From the NCBI RefSeq assembly GCF_042685365.1, contig NZ_JBHUMY010000025.1, positions 4,134 to 68,133 on the forward strand: a DNA stretch of 64,000 nucleotides. Direction: 5' to 3'. The notes below the pieces were generated by a model. That model saw only the letters and a program-made list of their open reading frames with translations. It was not told the origin of the DNA and made no database searches. This stretch comes from Paenibacillus_AP thailandensis (GTDB lineage Bacteria > Bacillota > Bacilli > Paenibacillales > Paenibacillaceae). Made by a program: the position numbers and the translations under genes. Each line of letters starts with the position of its first letter. The stretch's first letter is position 1. This document shows, piece after piece, positions 37,048 to 46,196 of this stretch.

Positions 37048-37490
37048 AAGTGATCTTTTTGCAGGATGTTAAAGGACAGGGGAAAAAAGGCGAAGTCAAA
37101 GATTTGTCCGAAGGTTACGTTCGCAATTTCCTGCTTCCGAAAGGGCTTGTCAAGGAAGCTTCGCAAGGCAATATGAAGACGCTGGAACAGCAAGCTTTGT
37201 CGGAGAAGAAGCGGAAACAGAAGGAGAAGGAAGACGCCGAGGCGCTGGGGAAACGCCTCGAGGAGCTGACCGTCGTCATCAAGGCGAAAGCGGGCGAAGG
37301 CGGCCGTCTGTTCGGCGCGATTACGAGCAAGCAGATCGCCGAAGCGCTTGCGGCGCAAGAAGGGATCAAGATCGATAAGCGGAAGATCGAGCTGGAAGAG
37401 CCGATCCGCGCGCTGGGCGTGACGCAGGTTGAAGTTAAGCTTCATCCGGAAGTGAAAGCGAAACTGAGCGTGCAGGCGAAGGAAGAATGA
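37044..37490 (+). CDS. rplI: 50S ribosomal protein L9
   Basis: A 148-residue L9 beginning MKVIFLQDVKGQGKKGEVKD, with a long connecting helix (EKKRKQKEKEDAEAL) and the C-terminal domain GRLFGAITSKQIAEAL. Its start overlaps gdpP (ATGA) and its end overlaps dnaC (ATGA), so the three are translationally coupled. Confidence 0.97.
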   Translation: MKVIFLQDVKGQGKKGEVKDLSEGYVRNFLLPKGLVKEASQGNMKTLEQQALSEKKRKQKEKEDAEALGKRLEELTVVIKAKAGEGGRLFGAITSKQIAEALAAQEGIKIDKRKIELEEPIRALGVTQVEVKLHPEVKAKLSVQAKEE

Positions 37491-38857
37491 GCACCGAACT
37501 GAACGCCCTTGCCTTTGACCGCGTGCCGCCGCAAAATTTGGAGGCGGAGCAAGCGGTCATCGGTGCGGTACTGCTGCAGGCCGAAGCGCTCATTACGGCG
37601 ATGGAGCGGGTGCGAAGCGAAGATTTTTACAGCACGGCGCATCAGCGCATCTATGAAGCGATGATCGAGCTCGCGGAAGCGAACCAGCCGATCGATCTCG
37701 TTACGCTGACGGCGCATCTGCAGGACCGGCAGCTGCTGGACGAGGTCGGCGGCGTCAGCTATTTAACGAAGCTGGCCTCGTCCGTTCCTACGGCGGCCAA
37801 TGTCGATTATTACGCGCAAATCGTCGAAGAGAAGTCGATGATGAGACGCCTCATTCGGGCGGCGACCAACATTGTGACCGACGGCTACGCCGGATCGGAG
37901 GAAGTCAGCGTTCTGCTTAGCGAAGCCGAGCAGCGGATTATGGAAATTGCCAACCGCCGCTCGAGCAGCGGATTCATCTCCATCCGCGATGTGCTGATGG
38001 AAGTGTTCGAGAAGGTCGAGCATCTGTATTCCAACCGCGGCGGCACAACCGGCATTCCGTCGGGCTTTACCGATCTCGACCGGATGACGTCGGGGTTCCA
38101 GAGAAGCGACCTTATCATTGTGGCGGCCCGTCCTTCCGTCGGCAAAACGGCGTTCGCGCTGAACATCGCTCAGAACGTAGGCGTCCGGGCGCGCGAGACG
38201 GTCGCGATATTCAGCCTCGAGATGAGCGCGGCGCAGCTTGTGCAGCGGATGATATGCGCGGAGTCGAACGTGGATGCCGGCCGGATGAGAACCGGTCAGC
38301 TCGAAGGCGACGACTGGGAGAAGCTGACGATGGCGATCGGTGCGTTGTCCGAGGCGCAGATCTATATCGACGATACGCCGGGCATCACCGTCGCCGACAT
38401 CCGGGCCAAGTGCCGGCGGCTGAAGAAAGAACGCGGACTCGGCATGATTCTGATCGATTACCTTCAGCTCATTCAAGGCCGAGGCAAACCCGGGGAGAAC
38501 CGCCAGCAGGAAGTATCCGAAATTTCCCGTACGCTGAAGCAAATCGCGCGCGAGCTGGAAGTGCCGGTTATCGCGCTGTCGCAGCTGAGCCGCGGCGTCG
38601 AGCAGCGTCAGGACAAGCGTCCGATGATGTCCGACCTGCGGGAATCCGGCTCGATCGAGCAGGACGCCGATATCGTATCTTTCCTGTACCGGGACGATTA
38701 TTACAATCAGGATTCGGAGAAAAAGAATATTATCGAAATCATTATCGCCAAGCAGCGTAACGGTCCGGTCGGAACGGTCGAGCTGGTGTTCTTGAAAAAC
38801 TACAACAAATTCGTAAGCTTGGATCGGACGCATGTCGATCCGTCGCAGGCCTCATAA
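37487..38857 (+). CDS. dnaC: Replicative DNA helicase DnaC (DnaB family)
   Basis: Hexameric 5'-3' helicase of the replisome; called DnaC in Bacillus, DnaB elsewhere. The 456 residues have an N-terminal domain (PPQNLEAEQAVIGAVLL), a linker helix and a RecA-like ATPase with Walker A ARPSVGKTAFALNIA near 208, Walker B GMILIDYLQLIQG near 325 and the SDLRESGSIEQDADIVSFLYR region. No intein is present. A terminator follows. Confidence 0.97.
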   Translation: MSTELNALAFDRVPPQNLEAEQAVIGAVLLQAEALITAMERVRSEDFYSTAHQRIYEAMIELAEANQPIDLVTLTAHLQDRQLLDEVGGVSYLTKLASSVPTAANVDYYAQIVEEKSMMRRLIRAATNIVTDGYAGSEEVSVLLSEAEQRIMEIANRRSSSGFISIRDVLMEVFEKVEHLYSNRGGTTGIPSGFTDLDRMTSGFQRSDLIIVAARPSVGKTAFALNIAQNVGVRARETVAIFSLEMSAAQLVQRMICAESNVDAGRMRTGQLEGDDWEKLTMAIGALSEAQIYIDDTPGITVADIRAKCRRLKKERGLGMILIDYLQLIQGRGKPGENRQQEVSEISRTLKQIARELEVPVIALSQLSRGVEQRQDKRPMMSDLRESGSIEQDADIVSFLYRDDYYNQDSEKKNIIEIIIAKQRNGPVGTVELVFLKNYNKFVSLDRTHVDPSQAS

Positions 38858-38876
38858 TTTAAAACGTGAAAATATC

Positions 38877-38916
38877 CGAACAATTGCATGGGCGGCCGTG
38901 CAATTGTTCGTTTTTT
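38877..38916 (+). terminator. Terminator after dnaC
   Basis: A perfect 12-bp stem CGAACAATTGCA/TGCAATTGTTCG is followed immediately by six Ts. Confidence 0.92.
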
Positions 38917-38919
38917 CGT

Positions 38920-38948
38920 TTGACTTCTAATAGAGCGGCTGGTACACT
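38920..38948 (+). promoter_or_regulatory. Candidate promoter of purA
   Basis: TTGACT (38920-38925), 17 bp, TACACT (38943-38948) with an extended -10 TGG. An alternative -10, TATAAT at 38948-38953, would leave a 22-bp spacer. The leader to purA is about 180 nt; I see no confident PurR box or riboswitch in it. Confidence 0.5.
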
Positions 38949-39128
38949 ATAATTGCTGTCTTCTGCTATTCCTTTGCTGCGTTATCGCGGCAGTCAAGCG
39001 TAAACGGCTGTCGCCGGCTGATGCGGCAAAGCTTCCGTTTCGCGGTGAAGTAAAGGTTCCAGCGAACGGTTGCCGAAGAACAGTAATTTTCGGTGTGCGC
39101 CAATACACCGGATGGGGGTATGTTTATA

Positions 39129-40415
39129 ATGTCAACGGTAGTTGTTGTCGGTACGCAATGGGGAGACGAAGGAAAAGGCAAAATCACCGATTACTTGGCG
39201 GAAGGAGCCGACGTCGTCGCTCGTTACCAAGGCGGAAACAATGCCGGACACACCATTCTGATCGATAATAAGAAATACAAGCTGACCATGATTCCTTCCG
39301 GGATTTTCAATAATAATAAAACTTGCGTAATCGGAAACGGGATGGTTATCAATCCGAAAGCGCTTATCGAGGAAATCAAATACATTCACGAAAACGGCTT
39401 CTCGACGGACAACCTGCGCATCAGCGACCGCGCCCATGTCATCATGCCGTATCATCTTGTCCTGGACGGACTGGAGGAAGAGCGGAAAGGCGAGAACAAG
39501 ATCGGCACGACGCGCAAAGGGATCGGTCCTTGCTACATGGATAAAGCGGCACGGAGCGGCATTCGCATTGCCGATCTGATGGACGCCGAAGAGTTCGCCG
39601 AGAAAGCGCGCCGCCTCGTGGCGGACAAGAACGAAATGATCGCCCAAGTATACGGCGGCGAGCCGCTGGACGCCGAACAAATCGTGCAGGAATACTTGGA
39701 ATATGCGGAATTCCTCCGCAAATACGTGACCGATACGTCCGTCGTGCTGAACGACGCGATCGACGAAGGGAAGAAAGTATTGTTCGAGGGCGCGCAAGGC
39801 GTCATGCTGGACATCGACCAAGGTACGTACCCGTTCGTCACGTCTTCGAACCCTTCGGCCGGCGGCGTGTGCATCGGCTCCGGCGTAGGCCCGTCCAAAA
39901 TCAAGCAGGTTATCGGCGTAGCGAAGGCTTATACGACCCGCGTCGGCGACGGTCCGTTCCCAACCGAGCAAATCAATGAGATCGGCGATTTGATCCGCGA
40001 CAAAGGCCACGAGTACGGTACCGTAACCGGCCGTCCGCGCCGCGTCGGCTGGTTCGACACCGTCGTGGTTCGGCATGCCCGCCGCGTCAGCGGCATTACC
40101 GGGCTGTCGCTCAATTCGCTGGACGTCTTGTCCGGTCTTGAGACGGTCAAAATTTGCACCGCGTACAAGTACCGCGGAGAAGTGATCGAGCATTATCCGG
40201 CCAGCCTGAAGATGCTGGCGGAATGCGAAGCGGTGTATGAGGAGCTGCCGGGCTGGTCCGAGGATATTTCCGGCGCGAAGACGCTGGACGATCTGCCGGC
40301 GAATACGCGCCGCTACGTGGAGCGCGTATCCGAGCTGACGGGTATCCCGATCGCGATCTTCTCCGTCGGCCGCAACCGCGAGCAGACGAACCAGGTTCGC
40401 CCGATTTACGAATAA
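39129..40415 (+). CDS. purA: Adenylosuccinate synthetase
   Basis: Converts IMP, aspartate and GTP to adenylosuccinate in AMP synthesis. The 428 residues begin MSTVVVVGTQWGDEGKGK (P-loop with catalytic Asp) and contain the NNAGHT loop, GTTRKGIGPCYMDKAAR near 129 and TSSNPSAGG near 240. The ATG at 39129 is 10 bp after GGGGG (39114-39118); the ATG at 39120 is too close. Standing alone between dnaC and the ger operon is usual for the region. Confidence 0.97.
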   Translation: MSTVVVVGTQWGDEGKGKITDYLAEGADVVARYQGGNNAGHTILIDNKKYKLTMIPSGIFNNNKTCVIGNGMVINPKALIEEIKYIHENGFSTDNLRISDRAHVIMPYHLVLDGLEEERKGENKIGTTRKGIGPCYMDKAARSGIRIADLMDAEEFAEKARRLVADKNEMIAQVYGGEPLDAEQIVQEYLEYAEFLRKYVTDTSVVLNDAIDEGKKVLFEGAQGVMLDIDQGTYPFVTSSNPSAGGVCIGSGVGPSKIKQVIGVAKAYTTRVGDGPFPTEQINEIGDLIRDKGHEYGTVTGRPRRVGWFDTVVVRHARRVSGITGLSLNSLDVLSGLETVKICTAYKYRGEVIEHYPASLKMLAECEAVYEELPGWSEDISGAKTLDDLPANTRRYVERVSELTGIPIAIFSVGRNREQTNQVRPIYE

Positions 40416-40445
40416 GCGAATAAACGAATAGCGAAGGCACTATTT

Positions 40446-40491
40446 AAGCGCCCGCAGCGGATTGAACCTTACGATCCGTTTGCGGGCGCTT
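40446..40491. terminator. Hairpin between convergent purA and ger operon
   Basis: AAGCG CCCGC (40446 onward) pairs with GCGGGCGCTT (ending 40491), with a further CGGAT/ATCCG inner stem. It overlaps the stop codon of the last ger gene. T-tracts are poor in both directions. Confidence 0.55.
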
Positions 40492-41590
40492 CTTGCGTCT
40501 GCTTTCCGTTCGCCGCCCGGCGGAATTTGGCGATGAGGAGCAGCAGGGCGGGGAAGAGGATGAAATTGACCATATAGTAAATCGGTTGATGGGTCGTAGA
40601 TATGTCCGCGAGCTCCGCATAATTCGGGGTGGACCAATACGTAAACAAGACGATCAGAGCCGATACGGGCAGAACCAAAGGCTTAAAGGAAGGCGCTCCG
40701 AACCATTGGGCGAAGCCGACGGAAATGATGTATTGGTTCACGATCGTGCGAACGAACACGTCAAGCACCCAGAAGAACATCATCAAAGACTCGATATGCT
40801 CGAAAAATTCCAAAGCGACCACGTAGCGGCTAATGACGAGCATCGGGAAATTGAACTGCCCCGTCGCTTTTCCGAACATCATAATCGTAATCAGCATCAT
40901 CCCCGTTACGGCGGAAGCCGTCCAAAGGACGGAGACATAACTCCACTTTCCGGGCTTCTCCTTATCGGCCACAAAAGGCAGCAGAAAGGTAAGCATCATG
41001 TACAGCGGATACCAGTTCTGAAGCTGCAGCGCGCCTTGAAGCATGGCCGTCCATCCGTTCTCGAGCAGCGGAAGCAGGCGGTCCGGCTTCAGCAGCGGAA
41101 AGACCGGCAGCAAATGAAGAAGATAGATGCCGACGATGACGGGGGTAAACAGCACGGCGCAGCGCCCGATCGTTTCGATGCCGGAGCGGGCCATGCACGC
41201 TCCTACGATCGAGATGCTGAGAATCAGAACGATCGACGGCGTTTGGCTCAGAAAAGAGATGGACATAAATTCGCCGAATTGGCGCAGCGCGCTTCCGGAC
41301 ATTTGCAGGCAAGCCAAAAGATAATAGAGGCCGAACAGCTTGCCGACCGTCCGTCCCAACAGGTCTACGCTGTATTCGACGATCGATTTGCCCGGAAATA
41401 ACCGATGGAGCTCGACCATAATGTAGGCGATTGCAAGCGCGACGAGCGACGCTGCGATCGAGGAGATCCACATGGCGTTGCCGGCCCACTTATAGGTCAA
41501 GATGGGCGCGGCCAGAACGGCTGTGGCAATGACGCACAGGAACAGTGCGCAAGCCATTTGAGTCGCTGTAATTTTGCCCCGATCCTGCAT
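40469..41590 (-). CDS. Germinant receptor B subunit (GerAB type), second copy
   Basis: A 373-residue APC-like permease with about ten transmembrane helices, of the spore germination GerAB family. Family members sit in the spore inner membrane and bind the germinant. It starts MQDRGKITATQMACALFL and has LPGKSIVEYSVDLLGRTVGKLFGLYY. It shares layout and the FFEHIESLMM motif with the other B gene at 41865-42974 (FFEHLESIVM), so the two are paralogues. It is last in the operon, 15 bp after a D-like gene. The germinant cannot be inferred. Confidence 0.9.
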   Translation of the reverse strand: MQDRGKITATQMACALFLCVIATAVLAAPILTYKWAGNAMWISSIAASLVALAIAYIMVELHRLFPGKSIVEYSVDLLGRTVGKLFGLYYLLACLQMSGSALRQFGEFMSISFLSQTPSIVLILSISIVGACMARSGIETIGRCAVLFTPVIVGIYLLHLLPVFPLLKPDRLLPLLENGWTAMLQGALQLQNWYPLYMMLTFLLPFVADKEKPGKWSYVSVLWTASAVTGMMLITIMMFGKATGQFNFPMLVISRYVVALEFFEHIESLMMFFWVLDVFVRTIVNQYIISVGFAQWFGAPSFKPLVLPVSALIVLFTYWSTPNYAELADISTTHQPIYYMVNFILFPALLLLIAKFRRAANGKQTQEAPANGS

Positions 41591-41605
41591 ATCGGCACTC
41601 CCTCC

Positions 41606-41848
41606 TCATTGGTCATTCTTCGGCAGCAGCATTTCGGACAGCGGGTTAAAGAGGAATCGATTGAATTGCGAGGGCCCCGGCAAGCTTGGATACAGAAGCA
41701 AAGCGACGGCGAGAAGCAGCGCTCCCGCATAAAGAATGGAATAGGCCGTCTTTTGCTTGGGATCCTTTAATTCGCGATAGTCGACCCAAAGCATCAAGGC
41801 CGCCGCGCCGGCAACCCCCAAGATGGTCCATACAGGCGAGTAACGCAT
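41606..41848 (-). CDS. Small two-helix membrane protein, D-subunit-like (copy 2)
   Basis: An 80-residue protein with two hydrophobic helices (TILGVAGAAALMLWVDY; YAGALLLAVALLLY) and the tail LPGPSQFNRFLFNPL. The 77-residue protein at 42992-43225 has the same layout (W..+R.+KD, then PDLPGPPQ), so they are paralogues. Small two-helix D proteins next to germinant receptor operons are known in Bacillus and modulate germination. The ATG at 41848 follows AAAGGAG; the frame is open further upstream. Confidence 0.75.
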   Translation of the reverse strand: MRYSPVWTILGVAGAAALMLWVDYRELKDPKQKTAYSILYAGALLLAVALLLYPSLPGPSQFNRFLFNPLSEMLLPKNDQ

Positions 41849-41864
41849 GCCTAAACGCTCCTTT

Positions 41865-42974
41865 CTAGGCGGTAGGGTTCGGTTTCCGGGATTTCGAGCC
41901 GGCGGCTTTGCGGACATGGGCGGCGGCCCAGATCAGAAGCGGCAGCAGCATTCCGGCCAGAACCGTAATCGTCGGGTCGGCCAGGTTAAGCTTCGAAGCA
42001 AACTGCACGTTCTTAATCCCCCAGAAGCCGAACAGAATATGAAGCAGCGCCGCCGGAAAAATGAGCGGTTTCTCGCTGGGCAGCTGAAACAGCTGGGCGA
42101 GTCCGACCGCTAAGGCGTACAGCGTAAACGCAAATCGAACAAAGATACAAACGACCCATACCATCATAACGATCGATTCGAGATGCTCGAAAAATTCAAA
42201 AAAACTGACGTTCCGGGAAATCGTCATGAACGGATAGTTGTACATGGCGGTTGCCTGACCCATGGCGAGAAGCACGACCCAATTCAAGGCCGACATCGTG
42301 ACGGCGAAAGCGACCGGCGTCAGCATCGTCCATAGAAACGGCTTGCTGTCTTTAGCCACGAACGGAAGGTAGAAGGTCGAGAATACAAAAACCGCGTTCC
42401 ACACTTGCATGACGTAGGCGCCGAGCAGCCAGCCTCCCGGGTTGTGCGGCCAGGAAATCGGGTAGTGGTTAGGCGCGGAGAAAGTCGGAACGAATATAAG
42501 CGCCAATAAGCCGAACAAGACGGGAATAAAGACGACCGGTATACGGCAAATGACCTCGACCCCGGATTTCGACGCGATGGCGCACACCGCAAGAAGGCTA
42601 GACGCGACGACGACCGTCGGCGTTTGGACAAGGAAATTTTGGCTGATAAAATCGCTGAACTGCCTTAGCACGAGCGACGTCGTATAAAGCATGAACAACA
42701 AATAGAAAGCGGAAGCGAGCTTCCCCGCCGCCTTGCCTAATGCGAGCTCCGCCGCCTGGACGAGCGAGCGCCCGGGATATAGCGCATGCAGCTTGTAAAC
42801 GGCCCAGGAAAGCAGCAACCCGCCAAGGCAGCCGAGCAGCGGCGGAATCCATAAATCTTCGCCCGCCGCGTTCGCCATCATCGTCGGTTGCGAGAGCAGT
42901 CCTGTGGCATTGGCCGAAACGTACGCCGTGAGAAACAGCTGATACCCGGTTATGCGCGGCTTCGCTTGTCCCAT
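41865..42974 (-). CDS. Germinant receptor B subunit (GerAB type), first copy
   Basis: A 369-residue spore permease with about ten transmembrane helices (ITGYQLFLTAYVSANATGLL; LYPGRSLVQAAELALGKAAGKLASAFY). The start is ATG at 42974 behind AAAGGAG; the in-frame TTG at 42995 is upstream of that site. It lies between the two D-like genes. Divergence from the second B copy is large enough that they probably recognise different ligands or form alternative complexes; that is inference. Confidence 0.9.
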   Translation of the reverse strand: MGQAKPRITGYQLFLTAYVSANATGLLSQPTMMANAAGEDLWIPPLLGCLGGLLLSWAVYKLHALYPGRSLVQAAELALGKAAGKLASAFYLLFMLYTTSLVLRQFSDFISQNFLVQTPTVVVASSLLAVCAIASKSGVEVICRIPVVFIPVLFGLLALIFVPTFSAPNHYPISWPHNPGGWLLGAYVMQVWNAVFVFSTFYLPFVAKDSKPFLWTMLTPVAFAVTMSALNWVVLLAMGQATAMYNYPFMTISRNVSFFEFFEHLESIVMMVWVVCIFVRFAFTLYALAVGLAQLFQLPSEKPLIFPAALLHILFGFWGIKNVQFASKLNLADPTITVLAGMLLPLLIWAAAHVRKAAGSKSRKPNPTA

Positions 42975-42991
42975 GGCGGCAGCTCCTTTCG

Positions 42992-43225
42992 TCAAATTTC
43001 CGTTCGCATGAACGGTTCAATCATGGCCTTGATCAACTGCGGGGGCCCGGGTAAATCAGGAATGAGCGAAATCAGCATCCCGAGCACCCATAATGTTATA
43101 AGCAGAAACGCAAATACCGCCCGCGTCTTCCCGTCCTTGATGCCGCGCCACTCCAGCAGCCATACGGCCGCAATCGTCAAAGTTATGGCGAGCAGCTCGC
43201 CCAAGTCGACATCGATATATGTCAT
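42992..43225 (-). CDS. Small two-helix membrane protein, D-subunit-like (copy 1)
   Basis: A 77-residue protein reading MTYIDVDLGELLAITLTIAA, with helices at about 10-25 and 38-56 and the motif LIPDLPGPPQLIKAMIEPF. Its ATG overlaps the C-subunit stop (ATGA), so it is translationally coupled. It is homologous to the small protein at 41606-41848 by layout and the LPGPxQ motif. By known precedent it is a D subunit of the germinant receptor. Confidence 0.77.
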   Translation of the reverse strand: MTYIDVDLGELLAITLTIAAVWLLEWRGIKDGKTRAVFAFLLITLWVLGMLISLIPDLPGPPQLIKAMIEPFMRTEI

Positions 43226-44421
43226 TGTTCTTCCTCCGACAGCTTTAACACCTCGTTCCGGCCGATCAGCCCGGAGCGAAGAATGTTGACGGTGACGTCG
43301 TATTCGGTCTTCACGGTCGGAAATAACCGGTCCCAATCCGCTTTATGGGCTTTCCACTGATGCGGATAACGGTGATTGAATTGCTCCGCGAACCCGACTA
43401 CGTCCGTTCCGGCTTGCTGCGCGCTTTCGATGGCTTTGGCGACGCGCCGTTTCAGCTCGTTTTCAAACAACGTTTCGAATTCCTCCAGCTTCTCGGCGGA
43501 AGATACGTCGACGGTCGTGGAGTTCTCGTCGATGTTGCCTTCCGCTTCCATCTTAATCCGCATAATCCATTCCCCGTTACGGATGGCGGGCTTTAGCCTG
43601 GTGTGGCTGCTCAATAAACGGAGCGATGCGACGCCGTCCTCCTCCGGCACCCGCACGGACAAGGTCGTCGTTTCGACTTCGTTGCGCAGCCACATGAGTC
43701 CCCTCATTTCGAACGTGTTGAATAGATGTTTCATCTTCAAGTCTTTGATCGCTGCAGAGCCGTTAATGTATATGGTCGGTTTCTCTTGGCCCACTTTTTT
43801 CATCGAAACCAAAGGGATGAGCGTCGTGTGCGCCTCGTCGGTCAACTGAACGACGGATTGCAGCAGCGTGACGTTGACCGCCGTCTTCAGATTGGACATT
43901 TCCCGCAGCACTTCCGAGCTGTTTCGCTCGATTGCGGGCTGCCAGGCCAATACGCTTTCGGCGTCCCCTTTGCTGATGTACAGGTCGGCCCGCTCGCGCG
44001 GCTGCGGGTGGCGGATAAGAAAATCATACGGGTCTTTCAAGCCTCTTCGCGCCAGAGACTCCCCGAATATGAACGAATCCGCTTGGCCCCAGAACAGACG
44101 CCGGGACAACAGCTGCTGCAGCTTGGACGCGGCATCGGCCGTGTTGATGCCGACCGCGCTTTTGACGATGACTTGCGTGCCGCCGCCCGTCGAGGTCGAT
44201 TCTCCCATCGATTGGGTGGTCGAAGAGGCGGTAGGCACGAAGAGCTGAACGGACAGCTTGATCCGGTTGTTCTCGGCTGCGTCGAAGCCCGCCGCAGTGA
44301 CGATTGCCAGATCGTTAACCTCCACGCGGTCCCAGCAGCCGGCGAGAAGAACGGCCGAGCCGGAGGCGGCGGCGCAACATAGCAGGATTCGGATTAAACG
44401 TAAACGTCTAATGCTGATCAT
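43222..44421 (-). CDS. Germinant receptor C subunit (GerAC type lipoprotein)
   Basis: Outer-leaflet lipoprotein subunit of a spore germinant receptor, about 399 residues. From MISIRRLRLIRILLCC it has a lipoprotein signal with the lipobox VLLAGCW. WDRVEVNDLAIVTAAGFD then matches the GerAC N-terminal domain, followed by the three-domain GerAC body. The start at 44421 overlaps the A-subunit stop by 14 bp; the frame is open to 44448. It precedes the first D-like gene. Confidence 0.92.
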   Translation of the reverse strand: MISIRRLRLIRILLCCAAASGSAVLLAGCWDRVEVNDLAIVTAAGFDAAENNRIKLSVQLFVPTASSTTQSMGESTSTGGGTQVIVKSAVGINTADAASKLQQLLSRRLFWGQADSFIFGESLARRGLKDPYDFLIRHPQPRERADLYISKGDAESVLAWQPAIERNSSEVLREMSNLKTAVNVTLLQSVVQLTDEAHTTLIPLVSMKKVGQEKPTIYINGSAAIKDLKMKHLFNTFEMRGLMWLRNEVETTTLSVRVPEEDGVASLRLLSSHTRLKPAIRNGEWIMRIKMEAEGNIDENSTTVDVSSAEKLEEFETLFENELKRRVAKAIESAQQAGTDVVGFAEQFNHRYPHQWKAHKADWDRLFPTVKTEYDVTVNILRSGLIGRNEVLKLSEEEQ

Positions 44422-46015
44422 TCCTTTTGCCCGGATAGGACGGCCCAAGCCGGCGGCGGTTCCAGAAGGCTCTGGTAAAATGCGGCCTGGTCTTCAGCAT
44501 CCAGCGCGGCTTTCGCAGCAGCGTGTCCGACAGTTGTCCGGCTTGCAGCGGAGCGACCGGCGATAGATACGGGACGCCGAACGAACGGAGCGTCATCATA
44601 TGAATAAGGACGAGCAGAGCGGCAAGAACGATGCCGTACAAGCCGAGCACCCCCGCGCAGATCATGATCGGGAATCGCGTTAGCCGCAGCGCAATCCCAA
44701 GCGAGTAGTTCGGAATAAGGAACGATGCGACCCCCGTAATCGCCACGACCATAATCATGGGGGAAGAGACGATGCCCGCGGCGATGGCCGCTTGCCCGAT
44801 GACGAGGGCGCCGACGATGCTGACGGCCGCGCCGACCTGCTTCGGCAGCCTGACGCCGGCTTCGCGGAGCGCCTCGAAGGTGACCTCCATCAGCAGCGCT
44901 TCGACGAGCGCCGGAAACGGAATTTGCTCGCGCGATTTGGCGATCGTGAGCAGCAGCGTCGTCGGGACCATCTCTTGATGGAACGACAGCACCGCGATAT
45001 AAATCGACGGCATGAACACGGCGATGAACGCGAACATCATCCGGATCCAGCGTATCGGCGTGGATACGAACCACCGCTGGTAATAATCTTCCGGCGACTG
45101 CATCAGGCTGAACAGCGACGTCGGCGCGATCAGCGTGAAGGGCGTGCCGTTGATCATGAGCGCGACCCGGCCTTCCAGCAGGTTGGCGCAGACGACGTCC
45201 GGACGTTCCGTCGTTTGCAGCTGCGGAAACGGGGACAGCGGATTGTCCTCGATCATCTCTTCGATCACATTGCTGTCGTAAACGCCGTCGATATCGATGC
45301 GGCGAAGCCGGGTTTCCATTTCCTCGACGAGCTTCGGGTCGGTAACGCCTTCGAGATAGGCGATGACGCATGATGTCTTCGTGTACCGCCCGATGCTGAT
45401 CGGCTTCAGCTTGAGCGCGGGCGTCTGCAGGCGCCGGCGAACCATCGCCGTATTCAGGCGCAGCGTCTCCACGAACCCTTCGCGCGGCCCTCGCACGACC
45501 GTCTCGGCTTCCGGCTCCTCTATGGCCCGGGAATTCCATTGCTGCAAGCTGAAGGCAAAACCTGCTTCCGCGCCGTCCATCAGCAGAACCGGGTCGCCGA
45601 ACGTCACTTGGTCGACGGCTTCCTGCAGCGTGCGGACTTGCGTATGCGAGGAGATGGATACGCGCGCCAGCACCGATACCCAATCGGTCGCTCCGCCGGT
45701 GCCGGCGTTCTGGAGCGGGGACAGGATATGCATGTCCATCTCGCGAATGTCCGATATGCCGTCAATATAGATCAGCGCGGCGACCGTGCCGTCTTTAATG
45801 AAAAACTCGTGGATAACGACGTCCGACCCGTTCCGAAACAGCTCCCGAAGCCCCTCCAGATTGTCGGCCAGCTTATCGGTCAACGGACGGGCAAGCAGCT
45901 CCCGCTGTCTCTCCAATACTTGCTGAACTTGAGAGGCGGGAGGAAGGACGCCCGGCCAGTCGATTGGCCCCGGCATGCGGCCGTCTCCTCTATTTTCGTT
46001 TCCAGACATTCCCAT
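44408..46015 (-). CDS. Germinant receptor A subunit (GerAA type)
   Basis: A 535-residue GerAA-family protein. It has a large N-terminal soluble domain (LFRNGSDVVIHEFFIKDGTVAALIYIDG, about 60-90; DPKLVEEMETRLRRIDIDGVYDS, about 226-248) and a C-terminal membrane region with about five helices (MMFAFIAVFMPSIYIAVLSFHQE; VSIVGALVIGQAAIAAGIVS). It likely oligomerises into the ion-conducting part of the receptor. The start is ATG 46015 or ATG 46009, both after GGAGGAG. First gene of the operon. Confidence 0.93.
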   Translation of the reverse strand: MGMSGNENRGDGRMPGPIDWPGVLPPASQVQQVLERQRELLARPLTDKLADNLEGLRELFRNGSDVVIHEFFIKDGTVAALIYIDGISDIREMDMHILSPLQNAGTGGATDWVSVLARVSISSHTQVRTLQEAVDQVTFGDPVLLMDGAEAGFAFSLQQWNSRAIEEPEAETVVRGPREGFVETLRLNTAMVRRRLQTPALKLKPISIGRYTKTSCVIAYLEGVTDPKLVEEMETRLRRIDIDGVYDSNVIEEMIEDNPLSPFPQLQTTERPDVVCANLLEGRVALMINGTPFTLIAPTSLFSLMQSPEDYYQRWFVSTPIRWIRMMFAFIAVFMPSIYIAVLSFHQEMVPTTLLLTIAKSREQIPFPALVEALLMEVTFEALREAGVRLPKQVGAAVSIVGALVIGQAAIAAGIVSSPMIMVVAITGVASFLIPNYSLGIALRLTRFPIMICAGVLGLYGIVLAALLVLIHMMTLRSFGVPYLSPVAPLQAGQLSDTLLRKPRWMLKTRPHFTRAFWNRRRLGPSYPGKRNDQH

Positions 46016-46037
46016 CTCTCCTCCAATCGGTCACGAA

Positions 46038-46066
46038 TAGCGTGTGCAATTTTTTCGCTTTCATGC
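46038..46066 (-). promoter_or_regulatory. Candidate forespore (sigma-G type) promoter of the ger operon
   Basis: On the minus strand GCATG (46066-46062), 17 bp, CACGCTA (46044-46038), about 25 bp upstream of the gerAA-like start. It fits the sigma-G pattern (GMATR, 17-18 bp, CATNNTA) with one mismatch. germinant receptor operons are normally sigma-G dependent. Confidence 0.4.
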
Positions 46067-46196
46067 AATAGTTTCCATCGTTTCGGAATACGGCCGTCTC
46101 TTTTCGCCCATAATGTAAACAAGAACAATACGGGGTTGCCGCGTCTTTTCTCGGAAGAAGAAGTATGGGCGCGGCGATAGGCGAAGGAGATTTGGC

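Noticed and set aside
38949..39128. Possible purine-responsive leader or PurR box before purA
   Set aside because: No recognisable aptamer and no well-placed pair of PurR-like repeats could be identified by eye.
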